Part shown: piece after piece, positions 10,091 to 19,372 of the stretch
How positions within the stretch are numbered: position 1 is the stretch's first letter
Layout: every line of letters begins with the position of its first letter
NCBI RefSeq assembly: GCF_028748185.1
Contig: NZ_CP118164.1
Coordinates: 3,621,814 to 3,685,813 of the forward strand
Source of the DNA: Bremerella sp. P1
Lineage (GTDB): Bacteria; Planctomycetota; Planctomycetia; Pirellulales; Pirellulaceae
Reading direction: 5' to 3'
DNA: 64,000 nucleotides
Notes under the pieces: model-generated
Database searches by the model: none
Seen by the model: the letters and a program-made list of their open reading frames with translations, nothing else
Told to the model about the DNA's origin: nothing
Program-made: the position numbers and the translations under genes

Positions 10091-10146
10091 GCGGAAGGAG
10101 CGTTCTGTTTTCAGTGTTCAGTTTTCAGCAAGAAGACTTGCGGCGC
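10091..10146. repeat. short direct repeats (TTTTCAGTGTTCAG type)
   Basis: The gap contains GTTTTCAGTGTTCAGTTTTCAG, i.e. closely spaced copies of TTTTCAG/GTTCAG. It may be a small mobile-repeat remnant; no function is visible. Confidence 0.4.
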
Positions 10147-11301
10147 TTAACTCGTCAGAGCGGCATTCATCTCTTCGCGAAGGCCGGGCATGACCTTTTC
10201 GGCGAACAGCTTCATGTTCTTGCAGGTCATGTCGTGCGGTAGCGTACCGAGTTGGAACAAGCCCAGCAGGTTGCCCACGCCCAGCTTCTTGATGCGTTCG
10301 GATAGCTTCTGACGCACGGTGTCGGGGCTGCCGACAATGGCGTACCCGCCTGCTTCGATGTCTTCGCGGGTTTCGCAGGTGCTCATGAACTGCTGCAGGC
10401 CCTTCTGGATGCCAGCGATCGAGCGAGCCGACGTGTAGCCAGGCGGGAAGACCACCAAGCCCTTGAGCAGCTTCTTCACGAAGTACCAGAGATGCGGTTC
10501 GTACTCGGCCCAGGCTTGTTCATCCGTTTCCGCACAGTAGATCGGCAGCAGCCAGCCAAGCTGTTCCGGATCGGTTGTGTAGTCGCACTTCTCGCATTCG
10601 TCGCGGAACATGTCGAAGTTGCGTTGGAAGAAGTCCATGTGAAAGTACGGAATGCCCATGTAGGCGAAGCGGCGCTGAGCGACGAACTGAATCGTTTCGC
10701 GGCTACCAGCTCCGGGGATCCAGATTGGCGGATGCGGCTGCTGGATCGGACGCGGCCATGGATTGACGTACTTCAGCTTCCAATGCTTGCCGTAGTGCTC
10801 GAACGGACCTGGCTCGGTCCAGGCACGAATGATTAAGTCGAACGCTTCCCGGTACATCTCGCGGGCAAACGTCGGGTTCTTCGAGAAGCTGTAGTATTCA
10901 GGACCACCACCGACAACCAGACCGGCAATCAATCGACCGCCGCTGATGCAGTCGATCATCGAGAACTCTTCGGCGCAGCGGGTGGGCGGATCGTAGAAGG
11001 GAATCGCGTTGCCCACCACGGCGATGCGGCAGTTCTTGGTCTGACGGGCCAGGATCGAGGCCATCAGGTTCGGGCTGGGCATCGTGCCGTAAGCATTCTG
11101 GTGATGCTCGTTGACGCACACCCCGTCGAAGCCCAGCTGGTCGGCGAGCACCAACTGATCGAGATAGTTGTTGTACAGTTCGCCGCCATGCTCTGGGTCG
11201 AACATTTCGTTAGGGAGCCAGGTCCAGGCCGTGTCGTACTTCTCGGCAAAGTCGTCCGGCAACCGGTCCCAGGGCATCAAGTGGAAGGCGAAGAATTTCA
11301 T
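10147..11301 (-). CDS. LLM-class (luciferase-like) flavin-dependent oxidoreductase
   Basis: 384-aa TIM-barrel protein of the bacterial luciferase-like monooxygenase family, which uses reduced FMN or F420. Diagnostic segments are FDGVCVNEHHQNAYG, FYDPPTRCAEEFSMIDCISGGRLIAGLVVGGGPEY and WIPGAGSRETIQFVA. The C-terminal part contains the usual GSPDTVRQKL segment. The substrate is unassigned. It heads a possible two- or three-gene unit with the alpha/beta hydrolase. Confidence 0.9.
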   Translation of the reverse strand: MKFFAFHLMPWDRLPDDFAEKYDTAWTWLPNEMFDPEHGGELYNNYLDQLVLADQLGFDGVCVNEHHQNAYGTMPSPNLMASILARQTKNCRIAVVGNAIPFYDPPTRCAEEFSMIDCISGGRLIAGLVVGGGPEYYSFSKNPTFAREMYREAFDLIIRAWTEPGPFEHYGKHWKLKYVNPWPRPIQQPHPPIWIPGAGSRETIQFVAQRRFAYMGIPYFHMDFFQRNFDMFRDECEKCDYTTDPEQLGWLLPIYCAETDEQAWAEYEPHLWYFVKKLLKGLVVFPPGYTSARSIAGIQKGLQQFMSTCETREDIEAGGYAIVGSPDTVRQKLSERIKKLGVGNLLGLFQLGTLPHDMTCKNMKLFAEKVMPGLREEMNAALTS

Positions 11302-11462
11302 GGGTGATTCTCTTTGGAAGATCCGGTTCCCTCTCGACCGCAGGCGATGGAGAGGGGATCAGATGCAAAGGCGTTTGAGTTGCCCCAATTTGTTTCTATT
11401 AAAGTCGCCAAAATGCGCATCTGTGACAACCCGAGAAGTTGGTTTCTCTTGCCTACAGGCGC

Positions 11463-11503
11463 AAAAAAACACCCCGGAGAGGTGCAAAGACCTGACCGGG
11501 GTG
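11463..11503 (-). terminator. intrinsic terminator of fusA
   Basis: On the minus strand the stem CACCCCGG...CCGGGGTG is followed by seven T residues. It lies just after the fusA stop (11533) and separates it from the oxidoreductase gene. Confidence 0.9.
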
Positions 11504-11532
11504 CTTGGTATGTTAAACGGCGTAAGTCGTGC

Positions 11533-13626
11533 TTACTTCGCCATTTCCAAATCTTTCTTACGTTCGGCAATCACTTCTTCCTGAATGTGGGAAGGAGTTG
11601 GCTTGTAGCTGCCCAGTTCCATGCTGAACGTACCCTGACCTTGGGTCATGCTACGAAGTTCCGTCGCGTAACCGAACATGGCGGCCAAAGGAATTTCAGC
11701 CCGGATGACGGTGGTGTCACCGTTCATGTCGGTCTGGTTGACCATCCCACGGCGGACAATGATGTCGCCGGTAACAGGACCTTGGAACGCTTCTGGAATT
11801 TCGACTTCCACGTTCATGACAGGTTCAAGCAAGGTCGGTTTCATCTTCATGAAGTTCTCGCGGAAGCAACCCTTGGCAGCCGTCTTAAACGCCATTTCCG
11901 AGGAGTCCACATCGTGGTACGAACCATCCGAAAGGACGATCTTCATACCCACAACCGGGAACTCGCCGACAGGGCCTTTGGCCATGCAGTCTTCAAAGCC
12001 AGCCTTAACCGCTGGGATGTATTCCTTAGGAATACGACCCTGGCTGATCTTGTCTTCGAAGATGAAGTTTTCGGCGTCTTCGCTATCCTGCGGAATCGGT
12101 TCCATGCTGCCCACGATGTGAGCGAACTGACCGGAACCACCCGTCTGCTTCTTATGCTTGTAGTTGTACTCGACGGGTTGCGTTGGGCTTTCGCGGTACG
12201 AAACCTTCGGTGGGCCGGTTTCAACTTCCACCTTGTATTCGCGCTTGATTCGCTCAACGTAAACGTCCAAGTGCAACTCACCCATACCGGCGATGATCGT
12301 TTCGTTCGTCTCGGCATCGGTGAACACGTGGAAGGTTGGGTCTTCCTTACGGAAACGCTGCAGGGCCTTGCTCAGCTTGTCGCTGTCGTCTCGGCTCTTC
12401 GGGGCGATCGAGATCTTGATGACCGGGATCGGCACGAAGATGTTTTCCAGCGAACAGTATTCGCGTTCTTTCGCGTACGTATCACCGGAAGCACAATCTA
12501 TACCGGTCACGGCGATAATATCACCGGCACCTGCGGAATCGATTTCTTCACGCTTGTTCGAGTGCATTCGCACGATACGAGCGAAACGTTCGGTCTTGCC
12601 GGTACGCTGATTGACGTACGGTTGACCCTTTTCGATCGTACCTTGGTAGATACGCATGAACGTCAGCTGACCGTAGGGGTCTTCGACGATTTTGAACGCC
12701 ATGCCGACGAAATCCTTCTTAGGATCGCAAGCCAGCGGAATCTTCTCGTCCGATTCGACGAACGTGTTGGCCGAGTACTTCACTTCCAGTGGCGACGGCA
12801 GGTAACGCACGATCGCGTCCAACAGCGTTTGCACGCCCTTGTTCTTGAAAGCGGTACCCATGAAGACTGGGGTGATCTGCAGGCCAACAACCGCGTCGTG
12901 CGTGGTCTTGTAGACCAGGTCGTTAGGCACTTCTTCTTCGGACAGCAGCAGTTCCATGATCTCGTCGCTGTAGTTCGACAGTGCTTCGAGCATGTCGTGA
13001 CGAGCCTGCTTGGCCGTTTCTTCCAGGTCGGCTGGAATGGCTTCCTTACGGACCGTTTCGCCCTTTTCACCATCGTAGTAGATGGCTTCCATTTCGATCA
13101 GGTCGACAACGCCCTTGAAGTTGTCTTCCTTGCCGATCGGAAGTTGGTAAGCAATGGCGTCAACACCCAGCTTGTCGCGCATCTGCTGGATAACGCTGTC
13201 TGGGTTGGCACCGGTACGGTCCATCTTGTTGATGAAGGCCAGACGCGGAACCTTATAACGCTTCATCTGGCGGTCAACGGTGAGCGACTGGGCCTGAACA
13301 CCACCGACCGAGCAGAGAACGAGAATCGCACCGTCGAGCACGCGGAGCGAACGTTCCACTTCCACGGTAAAGTCAACGTGGCCCGGAGTATCGATCAGGT
13401 TGATCGGGTGACCATTCCAGGCAACGCTCGTGGCGGCCGAGGTAATGGTAATACCACGTTCTTTTTCCAGTTCCATATGGTCCATGGTCGCGCCATCGCC
13501 ACCACCGCGGACTTCTTCGATCTTGTGGATACGACCACTATAGAACAGGATGCGCTCGCTCAGCGTCGTTTTACCGGAGTCGATGTGAGCCGAAATACCG
13601 ATGTTTCGTAGTTTCTTCAGGTCCAT
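11533..13626 (-). CDS. fusA: translation elongation factor G
   Basis: GTPase driving ribosomal translocation and, with RRF, ribosome recycling. The 697-aa product has G1 AHIDSGKT (13-20), switch II DTPGHVDFT, G4 NKMD, then domains II-V ending in MELGSYKPTPSHIQEEVI. The G1 Ser in place of the usual His/Ala (D-S-G-K-T) is a variant known from some planctomycete and mitochondrial-type EF-Gs. It stands alone, not in the str operon, with its own terminator. Confidence 0.96.
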   Translation of the reverse strand: MDLKKLRNIGISAHIDSGKTTLSERILFYSGRIHKIEEVRGGGDGATMDHMELEKERGITITSAATSVAWNGHPINLIDTPGHVDFTVEVERSLRVLDGAILVLCSVGGVQAQSLTVDRQMKRYKVPRLAFINKMDRTGANPDSVIQQMRDKLGVDAIAYQLPIGKEDNFKGVVDLIEMEAIYYDGEKGETVRKEAIPADLEETAKQARHDMLEALSNYSDEIMELLLSEEEVPNDLVYKTTHDAVVGLQITPVFMGTAFKNKGVQTLLDAIVRYLPSPLEVKYSANTFVESDEKIPLACDPKKDFVGMAFKIVEDPYGQLTFMRIYQGTIEKGQPYVNQRTGKTERFARIVRMHSNKREEIDSAGAGDIIAVTGIDCASGDTYAKEREYCSLENIFVPIPVIKISIAPKSRDDSDKLSKALQRFRKEDPTFHVFTDAETNETIIAGMGELHLDVYVERIKREYKVEVETGPPKVSYRESPTQPVEYNYKHKKQTGGSGQFAHIVGSMEPIPQDSEDAENFIFEDKISQGRIPKEYIPAVKAGFEDCMAKGPVGEFPVVGMKIVLSDGSYHDVDSSEMAFKTAAKGCFRENFMKMKPTLLEPVMNVEVEIPEAFQGPVTGDIIVRRGMVNQTDMNGDTTVIRAEIPLAAMFGYATELRSMTQGQGTFSMELGSYKPTPSHIQEEVIAERKKDLEMAK

Positions 13627-14265
13627 AATGTCACGATTGATTTAAAAAACAGGTGTAAGGGTGCGAAAGGAATCGGGGCGTCTCGGTGGGTTGGAAAGAG
13701 ATGACCCGAAACCATTAATCGGAAACAGAATCCGGTAATACCGCTACTGACTCGTCTCGGACATCGGGCCCAGTCTGCCCTAAAAGGGCTCGCGGAGCCT
13801 GTGTATAGTGATCCAGCATCTTACTGGTTTTGGCTTTTCCCGCTAGGTCACTTAGGAGAAACCAGCGCACATGTCCAGAGGGGAACGTCAGCTTAAGCGG
13901 CAGCTGAAATTCCTGGTCCCACAACGATGGGACGACGCGACGGAAGAATGGGAAGATGGATGGTCTTCATAAATGTGCGGGAACAAATTCCCTGTAAAGG
14001 CTTAACTGGCCAATAGTTATCACCGGCAAGCGACCCTCAAAAGGCTCTCGGCGTCCCTTATCGGGAATCACAAAGTGTTAAGGGATGGCAAAGCGCCCTA
14101 GCCGCTTGACTCCCTATTTGTATACCAAGGCCCTCAAATGGGGAAGGCGAAAATTTCACCGTTTTTTATCAATGCGGTGAACCCTGGAATGCCGGATGTA
14201 CCGCTTTTCTTCGGATCGGTGGTGTGATGGTCACCGGATCATCCAGCAAACAGTAGAGACCTTGC
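13627..14265. other. intergenic region between fusA and a TPR gene
   Basis: 639 nt. It contains a plausible 33-codon gene on the plus strand (annotated separately); the rest shows no convincing frame. The fusA promoter must lie in the part nearest 13627. Confidence 0.45.
13871..13972 (+). CDS. possible small protein, 33 aa
   Basis: ATG to TAA frame of 33 codons starting MSRGERQLKRQLKFLVPQ and ending in an acidic, Trp-rich tail (EEWEDGWSS). It is preceded by TTAGGAGAAACCAGCGCAC, a usable ribosome site. The basic-then-acidic composition with three Trp is not what a random frame usually gives, but there is no family evidence. Confidence 0.35.
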   Translation: MSRGERQLKRQLKFLVPQRWDDATEEWEDGWSS

Positions 14266-15324
14266 TTACCGCTTCGGTTCGCGATAAGCCTGGCGTTTTT
14301 CGTACAGGGCCAGCCGATGTTGTAGGAATGGCTTCTCCGAGGTCGGTGCCTTCTTGATCGCTTCGCCGACTCGTGCTTTGGCGACATCGAACTGCCCGGT
14401 CGCGGCTTCCGCGGCGGCCAGTGTATCGAAGTAGCGGAAGTCGAGGCCGTCCGACTGGGTAACGGCTGCCTTGGCGAACCGCAGGGCCAGTTCCGGGTTG
14501 CGGTACGTATCGTCAGGGCAGGTTGCCAGAATCCAAGCCAGGCCTTGCTGGGCTCGGGGGAGATCCTTTTCGACGGAGAGCGCCTTCTTGTAATCGAGAA
14601 CAGCCTCTTTGAAGTAACCCAGGTCGCTGTAGGCGTCGGCTCGGTTCGACAAAACCAGCGCGTTCTCGGGGGCAAGTTTGACGGCCTGGTTGTAGGCCAT
14701 CATCGCGGCCTCGTAGTTTTCCAGACGATAGAAACAGTGAGCCTGACCGGTCATCGCGCCGACGTCTTTCGGGTTCAGCTTCAGCACCGTTTGATACTGC
14801 TTCAAAGCCGGAGCAAAGTGACTGGCTTCGTACAACAGTTCCGCTTTGTTGTAGATGGCCGTTTCAAACTTGGGGTTCAGCTGAATGGCCAAGTCCAAGT
14901 CGGCCAGCGCCTGCTCGATTTGTCCGAGCAAAGCATACGACAGCGCTCGGTTGTGAATCGCTTGCCAATGCTTGGGATTCTTCTTGATGGCCAGCGAGAA
15001 GTCTTTCAGCGCGGCTGCTTCCAGCTTCTGGATATTCTCGGGGTCGTCGGTCATGAGGGACGTTTCGGCGTAGATCTCGCCCCGTTTATTGCGTGCCCAG
15101 GCCTCGAGCTTGGTAAAGTACTCGACCTGTTCTTCGCCTAGTTCCAGCTCGCTGGCTTCTTCGCAGATATCGATCAGACGGGTCAGTTCGTCCTGGTTTT
15201 CAGCCGTATCGCTTAGCTTCGCTGCTTCGGTGATCATGGCCTTGATGTCTTGGCCGTGAACCATCGAAACACAAGCGAACAGAACAAACCATGTCCAACC
15301 GGATTGCCAAAGCATCTTCCGCAT
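14266..15324 (-). CDS. TPR-repeat protein with signal peptide
   Basis: 352-aa exported protein. A signal peptide (MRKMLWQSGWTWFVLFACVS, cleavage probably after VHG) is followed by about seven tetratricopeptide repeats. Repeat signatures such as WQAIHNRALSYALLGQIEQA and ALVLSNRADAYSDLGYFKEA are clear. It is likely a periplasmic protein-protein scaffold. I use the ATG at 15324; a longer frame adds an 11-residue leader lacking signal character. Confidence 0.85.
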   Translation of the reverse strand: MRKMLWQSGWTWFVLFACVSMVHGQDIKAMITEAAKLSDTAENQDELTRLIDICEEASELELGEEQVEYFTKLEAWARNKRGEIYAETSLMTDDPENIQKLEAAALKDFSLAIKKNPKHWQAIHNRALSYALLGQIEQALADLDLAIQLNPKFETAIYNKAELLYEASHFAPALKQYQTVLKLNPKDVGAMTGQAHCFYRLENYEAAMMAYNQAVKLAPENALVLSNRADAYSDLGYFKEAVLDYKKALSVEKDLPRAQQGLAWILATCPDDTYRNPELALRFAKAAVTQSDGLDFRYFDTLAAAEAATGQFDVAKARVGEAIKKAPTSEKPFLQHRLALYEKRQAYREPKR

Positions 15325-15451
15325 GACAGCTAATCTCGCCACAAAAAACCGAGCCACTGGCTCTTCTACCTAAGGGGTACCGGCGGCGACTTTAGCGAGT
15401 TCACCGAAAGAGGGATAGAGCGATTCGGTGAGGTGATAGCATGCCTGCTGT

Positions 15452-15907
15452 TTAGCGCTGACGATCTTCTTCCTCAAGCAGCTGGATCTCGGCTGCCAGT
15501 CGCCGCGCTTTGCCTTGCAGGAACTCGCCGGCGGGAATCTGGCCCGACTGGGTGTAGGCGTACAGCTTCTTCTCTTGTTCTTTCAGAAGTTTCACGCGGG
15601 CCTTGTGCAGTTCGAGTCGTTCTTCGTCCGACTCGGCCAGGTCGAGTTTGGCGTCCATAAGGTTCGACTCTGCATCGTAGACTTCCACGATGGCAACCTG
15701 TCCGGCGACATATTTGGCGTACACCACTTTGTAGTAGTCATTTAACGCATCGCGCTTCTCGATCATCAGTTCGCGGATCTTGTCGGCATTGGGCGACTTC
15801 TCCGCCGCGGGCGAATCCGCCGCAGGGGGCGTTTCGTCCTGGGCGACTGCTAGCGACCAGGTACTGCCAACAACAAGCATGAAGAGAACAGGGGTGAACC
15901 ATCGCAT
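15452..15907 (-). CDS. secreted coiled-coil protein
   Basis: Not recognised. The 151-aa product has a signal peptide (MRWFTPVLFMLVVGSTWSLA, cleavage near AVA), a short Pro/Ala-rich linker, and a long charged helix (about residues 45-150) with heptad-like spacing. The helical part recalls the hairpins of TolC-type outer membrane factors (YYKVVYAKYVAGQVAIVEVY), but it is far too short to be one. It ends 127 nt before the TPR gene's start and could be in the same unit. Confidence 0.7.
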   Translation of the reverse strand: MRWFTPVLFMLVVGSTWSLAVAQDETPPAADSPAAEKSPNADKIRELMIEKRDALNDYYKVVYAKYVAGQVAIVEVYDAESNLMDAKLDLAESDEERLELHKARVKLLKEQEKKLYAYTQSGQIPAGEFLQGKARRLAAEIQLLEEEDRQR

Positions 15908-16029
15908 GGCATTCGATCCTTCGACAAGCGGAACAAAAAATAGCCTCAGCAAAGCGCGGAGGCCATTGTAACGGTCAACGTTGGAATCTGTCACGATGAA
16001 CTCGTGCAGCCAGTTGATCGCTTCGCGAT

Positions 16030-17052
16030 CTAGGGAAACGGTCGCCAGCGGTCGTACGGCCAGTAGATTTCAGTTGCGATGCCAATGATGTATTCCTGGG
16101 GCACGGCATAAGGGCTTAAGCCCGTTTTGGCAGGGCTACGCCACAAGCGTGAATCTTTGGCGTTGGTGGTGAAGTCACCCAGGACGAAGTATTCGTCATC
16201 TTCAAGCTTGGCCGGTTCATCAACGGTGCCCCACAGGAAATAGCCGATGGGCAAACCCTCCATGTGATCGGCATAGCGAATGCCTTCCAGTTCCGGCGGC
16301 AGGGTAAGTGGTTTGCCATCGGCATAGACAGAACCATTTTCAATGTGGATCGTTTCACCCGGCATACCAACCAGACGCATGATGTATTTCACTTGCGGAT
16401 TCTCCGGATAGCGGAAGACCAGCAGGTCCCAGCGTTTCGGAGTAGAGCGTTTGGAGACGAGGATTCTATCCCCACTGTAGAATTCATCCGTCGGTGGACA
16501 GCCCTGGGTGATATGAAAGTTATCGCAGATCATATCGACGTCTTCGAAGAATTCGTCCGAGATGTAATCTCTCGGAGCCGAACCATACCGGGTTGCTCCG
16601 CACTCGGGGCATTCCGCACGAATGTGTCTACCCAACAGCGTCGGGCTCATAGCCGAGGACGGGATCTTGTAAGCCTCGAATACATAGGGCGTGAGGATCA
16701 AGTTAATTACTAACAGCATGCCGACCATTGGCGCGAAAGTGGGAAGTGACACGAGCACGGCGTTTTTAGGGGGTAGCTGAAAGAGGCCAGCGACCAGGAC
16801 GATCGTGCTTATGACGTAGGCGACAGCGATCAGCCCCCAACTTGCTACCCACGGCAAACCTGCCGCAGTCATCATCCGAATCAGGATGCCGTTTATGACC
16901 TGGAAACCTACGATGATTACCAAGCCCGCCAGGGTGATTTTCCACCAGGAGAACGTCGTTGCTTTGATCCACTTGAGTCCCAGTGCGAGAGCAATAATCC
17001 AGAGGATTAGCGTTAGTGTCTTCAGGATTCCAAAGAAAAGCAGACCGAGCAT
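16030..17052 (-). CDS. S26 signal-peptidase-like protein, catalytic residues replaced
   Basis: 340-aa membrane protein with several N-terminal helices and a C-terminal S26 (signal peptidase I) fold. The active-site block reads AYKIPSSAMSPTLLGRHI, where the position of the nucleophile Ser before Met is Ala. The box that normally carries the general-base Lys (YIKRxxGLPG) reads KYIMRLVGMPGE, with Met for Lys. Both substitutions are clear in the DNA. A CPECG motif with a downstream Cys/His suggests an inserted zinc ribbon. It is probably a non-catalytic paralogue. The start at 17052 is preferred; 17097 is possible but falls 18 nt after the fumC terminator. Confidence 0.75.
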   Translation of the reverse strand: MLGLLFFGILKTLTLILWIIALALGLKWIKATTFSWWKITLAGLVIIVGFQVINGILIRMMTAAGLPWVASWGLIAVAYVISTIVLVAGLFQLPPKNAVLVSLPTFAPMVGMLLVINLILTPYVFEAYKIPSSAMSPTLLGRHIRAECPECGATRYGSAPRDYISDEFFEDVDMICDNFHITQGCPPTDEFYSGDRILVSKRSTPKRWDLLVFRYPENPQVKYIMRLVGMPGETIHIENGSVYADGKPLTLPPELEGIRYADHMEGLPIGYFLWGTVDEPAKLEDDEYFVLGDFTTNAKDSRLWRSPAKTGLSPYAVPQEYIIGIATEIYWPYDRWRPFP

Positions 17053-17114
17053 GAAGTTCCGTTCTTCGATGAGGGGTGTTAACGGGGCGAGGGCCATTGC
17101 TTCATCAAGAAATG

Positions 17115-17149
17115 AAAAAGCCCTCGTATCACGGTGGCGATACGAGGGC
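17115..17149 (-). terminator. intrinsic terminator of fumC
   Basis: Minus-strand stem GCCCTCGTATC/GATACGAGGGC with an 8-nt loop and five T residues, 35 nt after the fumC stop. It separates fumC from the signal-peptidase-like gene. Confidence 0.92.
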
Positions 17150-17183
17150 AATTCTAATCGGGCGTGAGCCTGTCTGCACGCGC

Positions 17184-18608
17184 TTACTCGTGCGGGTAGG
17201 TCATCTTCCAAGGGTCGAGCGCATCCTTCAGGGCTTCGGGTTCGATTTCGCCCTGCTCTTCGGCCAGTTCGCGAATCGTCTTGCCGCTGGCGAACGCATC
17301 CTTGGCCATCTTGGCCGCTTTGTCGTAGCCGATCAGCGGGTTCAAACTGGTGCACATCGACAGGCTTTGTTCGACCGCCGCGTTGCACTTGTCTTCGTTC
17401 GCTTCCATGCCTTCGACACAGAACTCGACGAATGCGTCGCATGAGTTGGCCAGCAAATGAATGCTCTCCAGGACCGTGTGTCCCATGACCGGCATCATGA
17501 TGTTGAGTTGGAAGTTACCGCCTGCGGCACCGGAAAGAGCCATGCAACTGTCGTTACCGATTACCTTGGCGGCAACCTGCATCATGGCTTCACTCATCAC
17601 GGGATTCACCTTGCCTGGCATGATACTGCTACCAGGTTGCCGCGAAGGAAGAGCCACTTCATAGAAACCACAACGAGGACCGCTACCCAGCCAACGAATG
17701 TTATTGGCGAAGTTGAACAACGTCGTCGCGATCGTCTTCAGCTCGCTATGGCACTGGACCAGGCCGTCGCGATTGGCAGCAGCTTCGAAGTGATCGATGG
17801 CTTCGATGAATGGAATGTCCAAGCCTTCGGCAAGTGCGGCACAGACCTTTTCCGAGAACTGAGGGTGAGTGTTGATGCCGGTGCCCACGGCGGTGCCACC
17901 GACGGGAAGTTCGAGCACCGATTCCAGGGCGATCTTGGCCCGCTTGATCGAGAGTTCGATCTGACGAGCGAAGCCACCAAACTCTTGACCGAGGCGAAGC
18001 GGGGTCGCGTCCATCAAGTGGGTTCGGCCGATCTTGATGATCTTGTCCCAGGCTTCCGCTTTCTTCTTGAGCGAAGCGTGCAGCTTTTCGAGTGCCGGAA
18101 TCAAGCTCGACTTGATCTGCATCGCGGCGGCCACATGGATCGCGGTTGGGAAAGTATCGTTGGTGCTTTGCCCCATGTTGACGTGATCGTTGGGGTGAAT
18201 CGGCTTGGCCACGGCCAGGCGATCACCACCGATGATTTCGATGGCCCGATTGCTGATCACTTCGTTCACGTTCATATTGCTGGACGTGCCGCTACCGGTT
18301 TGGAAGACGTCGATCGGGAACTCGCCGTCGAGCTTGCCTTCACGTACTTCGGTGCACGCATCCAACAGGGCTTTGACCTGGTCATCATTGAGCGGGTTCT
18401 TGCCGGTTCCGGTTAGCTTGCCGAGATCACGATTGGCAATCGCACATGCATACTTCACCCAGCCCATCGCGTGGATCAGCGCCGGGGGCAATGTCCAGCC
18501 GCTGATCGGAAAGTTCTCGACAGCTCGTTGTGTTTGAGCGCTGTAATAGGCATTGGCGGGAACCTGAACTTCCCCCATCGAGTCTTTTTCGGTGCGAAAC
18601 TGCGACAT
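17184..18608 (-). CDS. fumC: class II fumarate hydratase
   Basis: Reversible hydration of fumarate to malate in the TCA cycle; iron-independent tetramer. The 474-aa product has the lyase-superfamily signature GSSIMPGKVNP, the N-terminal TEKDSMGEVQVPANAYYSAQT, the substrate segment SGTSSNMNVNEV and GRTHLMDATPLRLGQEF. The ATG at 18608 matches the usual FumC N-terminus (MSQFRTEKDSMG); the frame extends 10 codons further. Separated by a terminator from the downstream gene. Confidence 0.95.
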   Translation of the reverse strand: MSQFRTEKDSMGEVQVPANAYYSAQTQRAVENFPISGWTLPPALIHAMGWVKYACAIANRDLGKLTGTGKNPLNDDQVKALLDACTEVREGKLDGEFPIDVFQTGSGTSSNMNVNEVISNRAIEIIGGDRLAVAKPIHPNDHVNMGQSTNDTFPTAIHVAAAMQIKSSLIPALEKLHASLKKKAEAWDKIIKIGRTHLMDATPLRLGQEFGGFARQIELSIKRAKIALESVLELPVGGTAVGTGINTHPQFSEKVCAALAEGLDIPFIEAIDHFEAAANRDGLVQCHSELKTIATTLFNFANNIRWLGSGPRCGFYEVALPSRQPGSSIMPGKVNPVMSEAMMQVAAKVIGNDSCMALSGAAGGNFQLNIMMPVMGHTVLESIHLLANSCDAFVEFCVEGMEANEDKCNAAVEQSLSMCTSLNPLIGYDKAAKMAKDAFASGKTIRELAEEQGEIEPEALKDALDPWKMTYPHE

Positions 18609-18708
18609 TGGTTGTGCCTCATCCGGTGATTTTTGCAATCAGATAGTACCAACCGCGTATTTTATGACGGTTCGCTGTGAGGCGAAAGAAGAGGCCCGGC
18701 CGCAATGA

Positions 18709-19341
18709 CTAGTCGTCGAAGATGCCTTCCCCGAATTTTCGGGGGCGAGACGAACTGGACTGGCTCGGTTTGTCCGCTGGTGGCGAATGAGGTCCCTTCA
18801 GCTGGGAAGCACCTTCGCTGCGCTCGATCGAATCCGAAGTTTCCTGAGGAGGCGCTTCCCGTTTCGCGGGCGGAGAAGTGGACGATGGCTGGTCGTCATC
18901 ATCATGGTCGTAATCTTCGCCCGCATCGCTGAAGTAGTCGTCGTATTTCGAGCGGTAGCCGGGACGCTTGGCCTCTTCGATTTCGTTGAGGTACTCATCG
19001 ATGACGCGCGTTTGAATTTGCTCGCGGCACTCGGAATTGATCGGATGCGCAATGTCGGCGTAAAGCTTGGCCCGTTGATCCGAGCCGCGCTCGATCTGCG
19101 GTAGCTTCAACTTCGTACCACATTGGTTGCAATAGGCCGCGCGCAAGTGATTCTTGCAGCCACAGCCAGGGCAATGCCCGGTCAGCTTGCGACTGGGCAT
19201 GGCGACGAATGGACCGTTGGCACCTTCGATGATTTTCAAATCGCGAATCACGAAGGCATCGTCGAAGGTGATGGAGCAGAATCCACGCAACCGATCGCTG
19301 GAATCTTCCATCAGCTTGATGCGGACTTCGGTGATCTTCAC
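18709..19341 (-). CDS. spoVG: SpoVG-family protein with C-terminal zinc-ribbon extension
   Basis: Residues 1-55 match the SpoVG nucleic-acid-binding fold (MKITEVRIKLM..., RGFCSITFDDAFVIRDLKII, PFVAMPSRK). A four-Cys zinc ribbon (CPGCGCKNHLRAAYCNQCG, about 57-75) is inserted, followed by another SpoVG-like segment (HPINSECREQI, about 98-108). The long C-terminal tail is acidic, Ser/Pro-rich and probably disordered. At 210 aa it is twice the Firmicute length. It is immediately upstream of nothing on its strand but follows ispE by 31 nt, an order often seen in planctomycetes (general knowledge). Confidence 0.85.
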   Translation of the reverse strand: MKITEVRIKLMEDSSDRLRGFCSITFDDAFVIRDLKIIEGANGPFVAMPSRKLTGHCPGCGCKNHLRAAYCNQCGTKLKLPQIERGSDQRAKLYADIAHPINSECREQIQTRVIDEYLNEIEEAKRPGYRSKYDDYFSDAGEDYDHDDDDQPSSTSPPAKREAPPQETSDSIERSEGASQLKGPHSPPADKPSQSSSSRPRKFGEGIFDD

Positions 19342-19372
19342 GGTTGCATACTCCCGGACGTTAAATGCGGCG

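Noticed and set aside
11314-13611. Long plus-strand open frame (765 codons) across fusA
   Set aside because: It is antisense to the EF-G gene, whose motifs and length are complete; codon bias of a GC-rich gene produces the shadow frame.
13715-13924. Minus-strand 69-codon frame in the fusA upstream region
   Set aside because: No ribosome site or recognisable features; it overlaps the better small candidate on the plus strand.
17457-18416. Plus-strand frame of 319 codons across fumC
   Set aside because: Antisense shadow of a complete class II fumarase gene.
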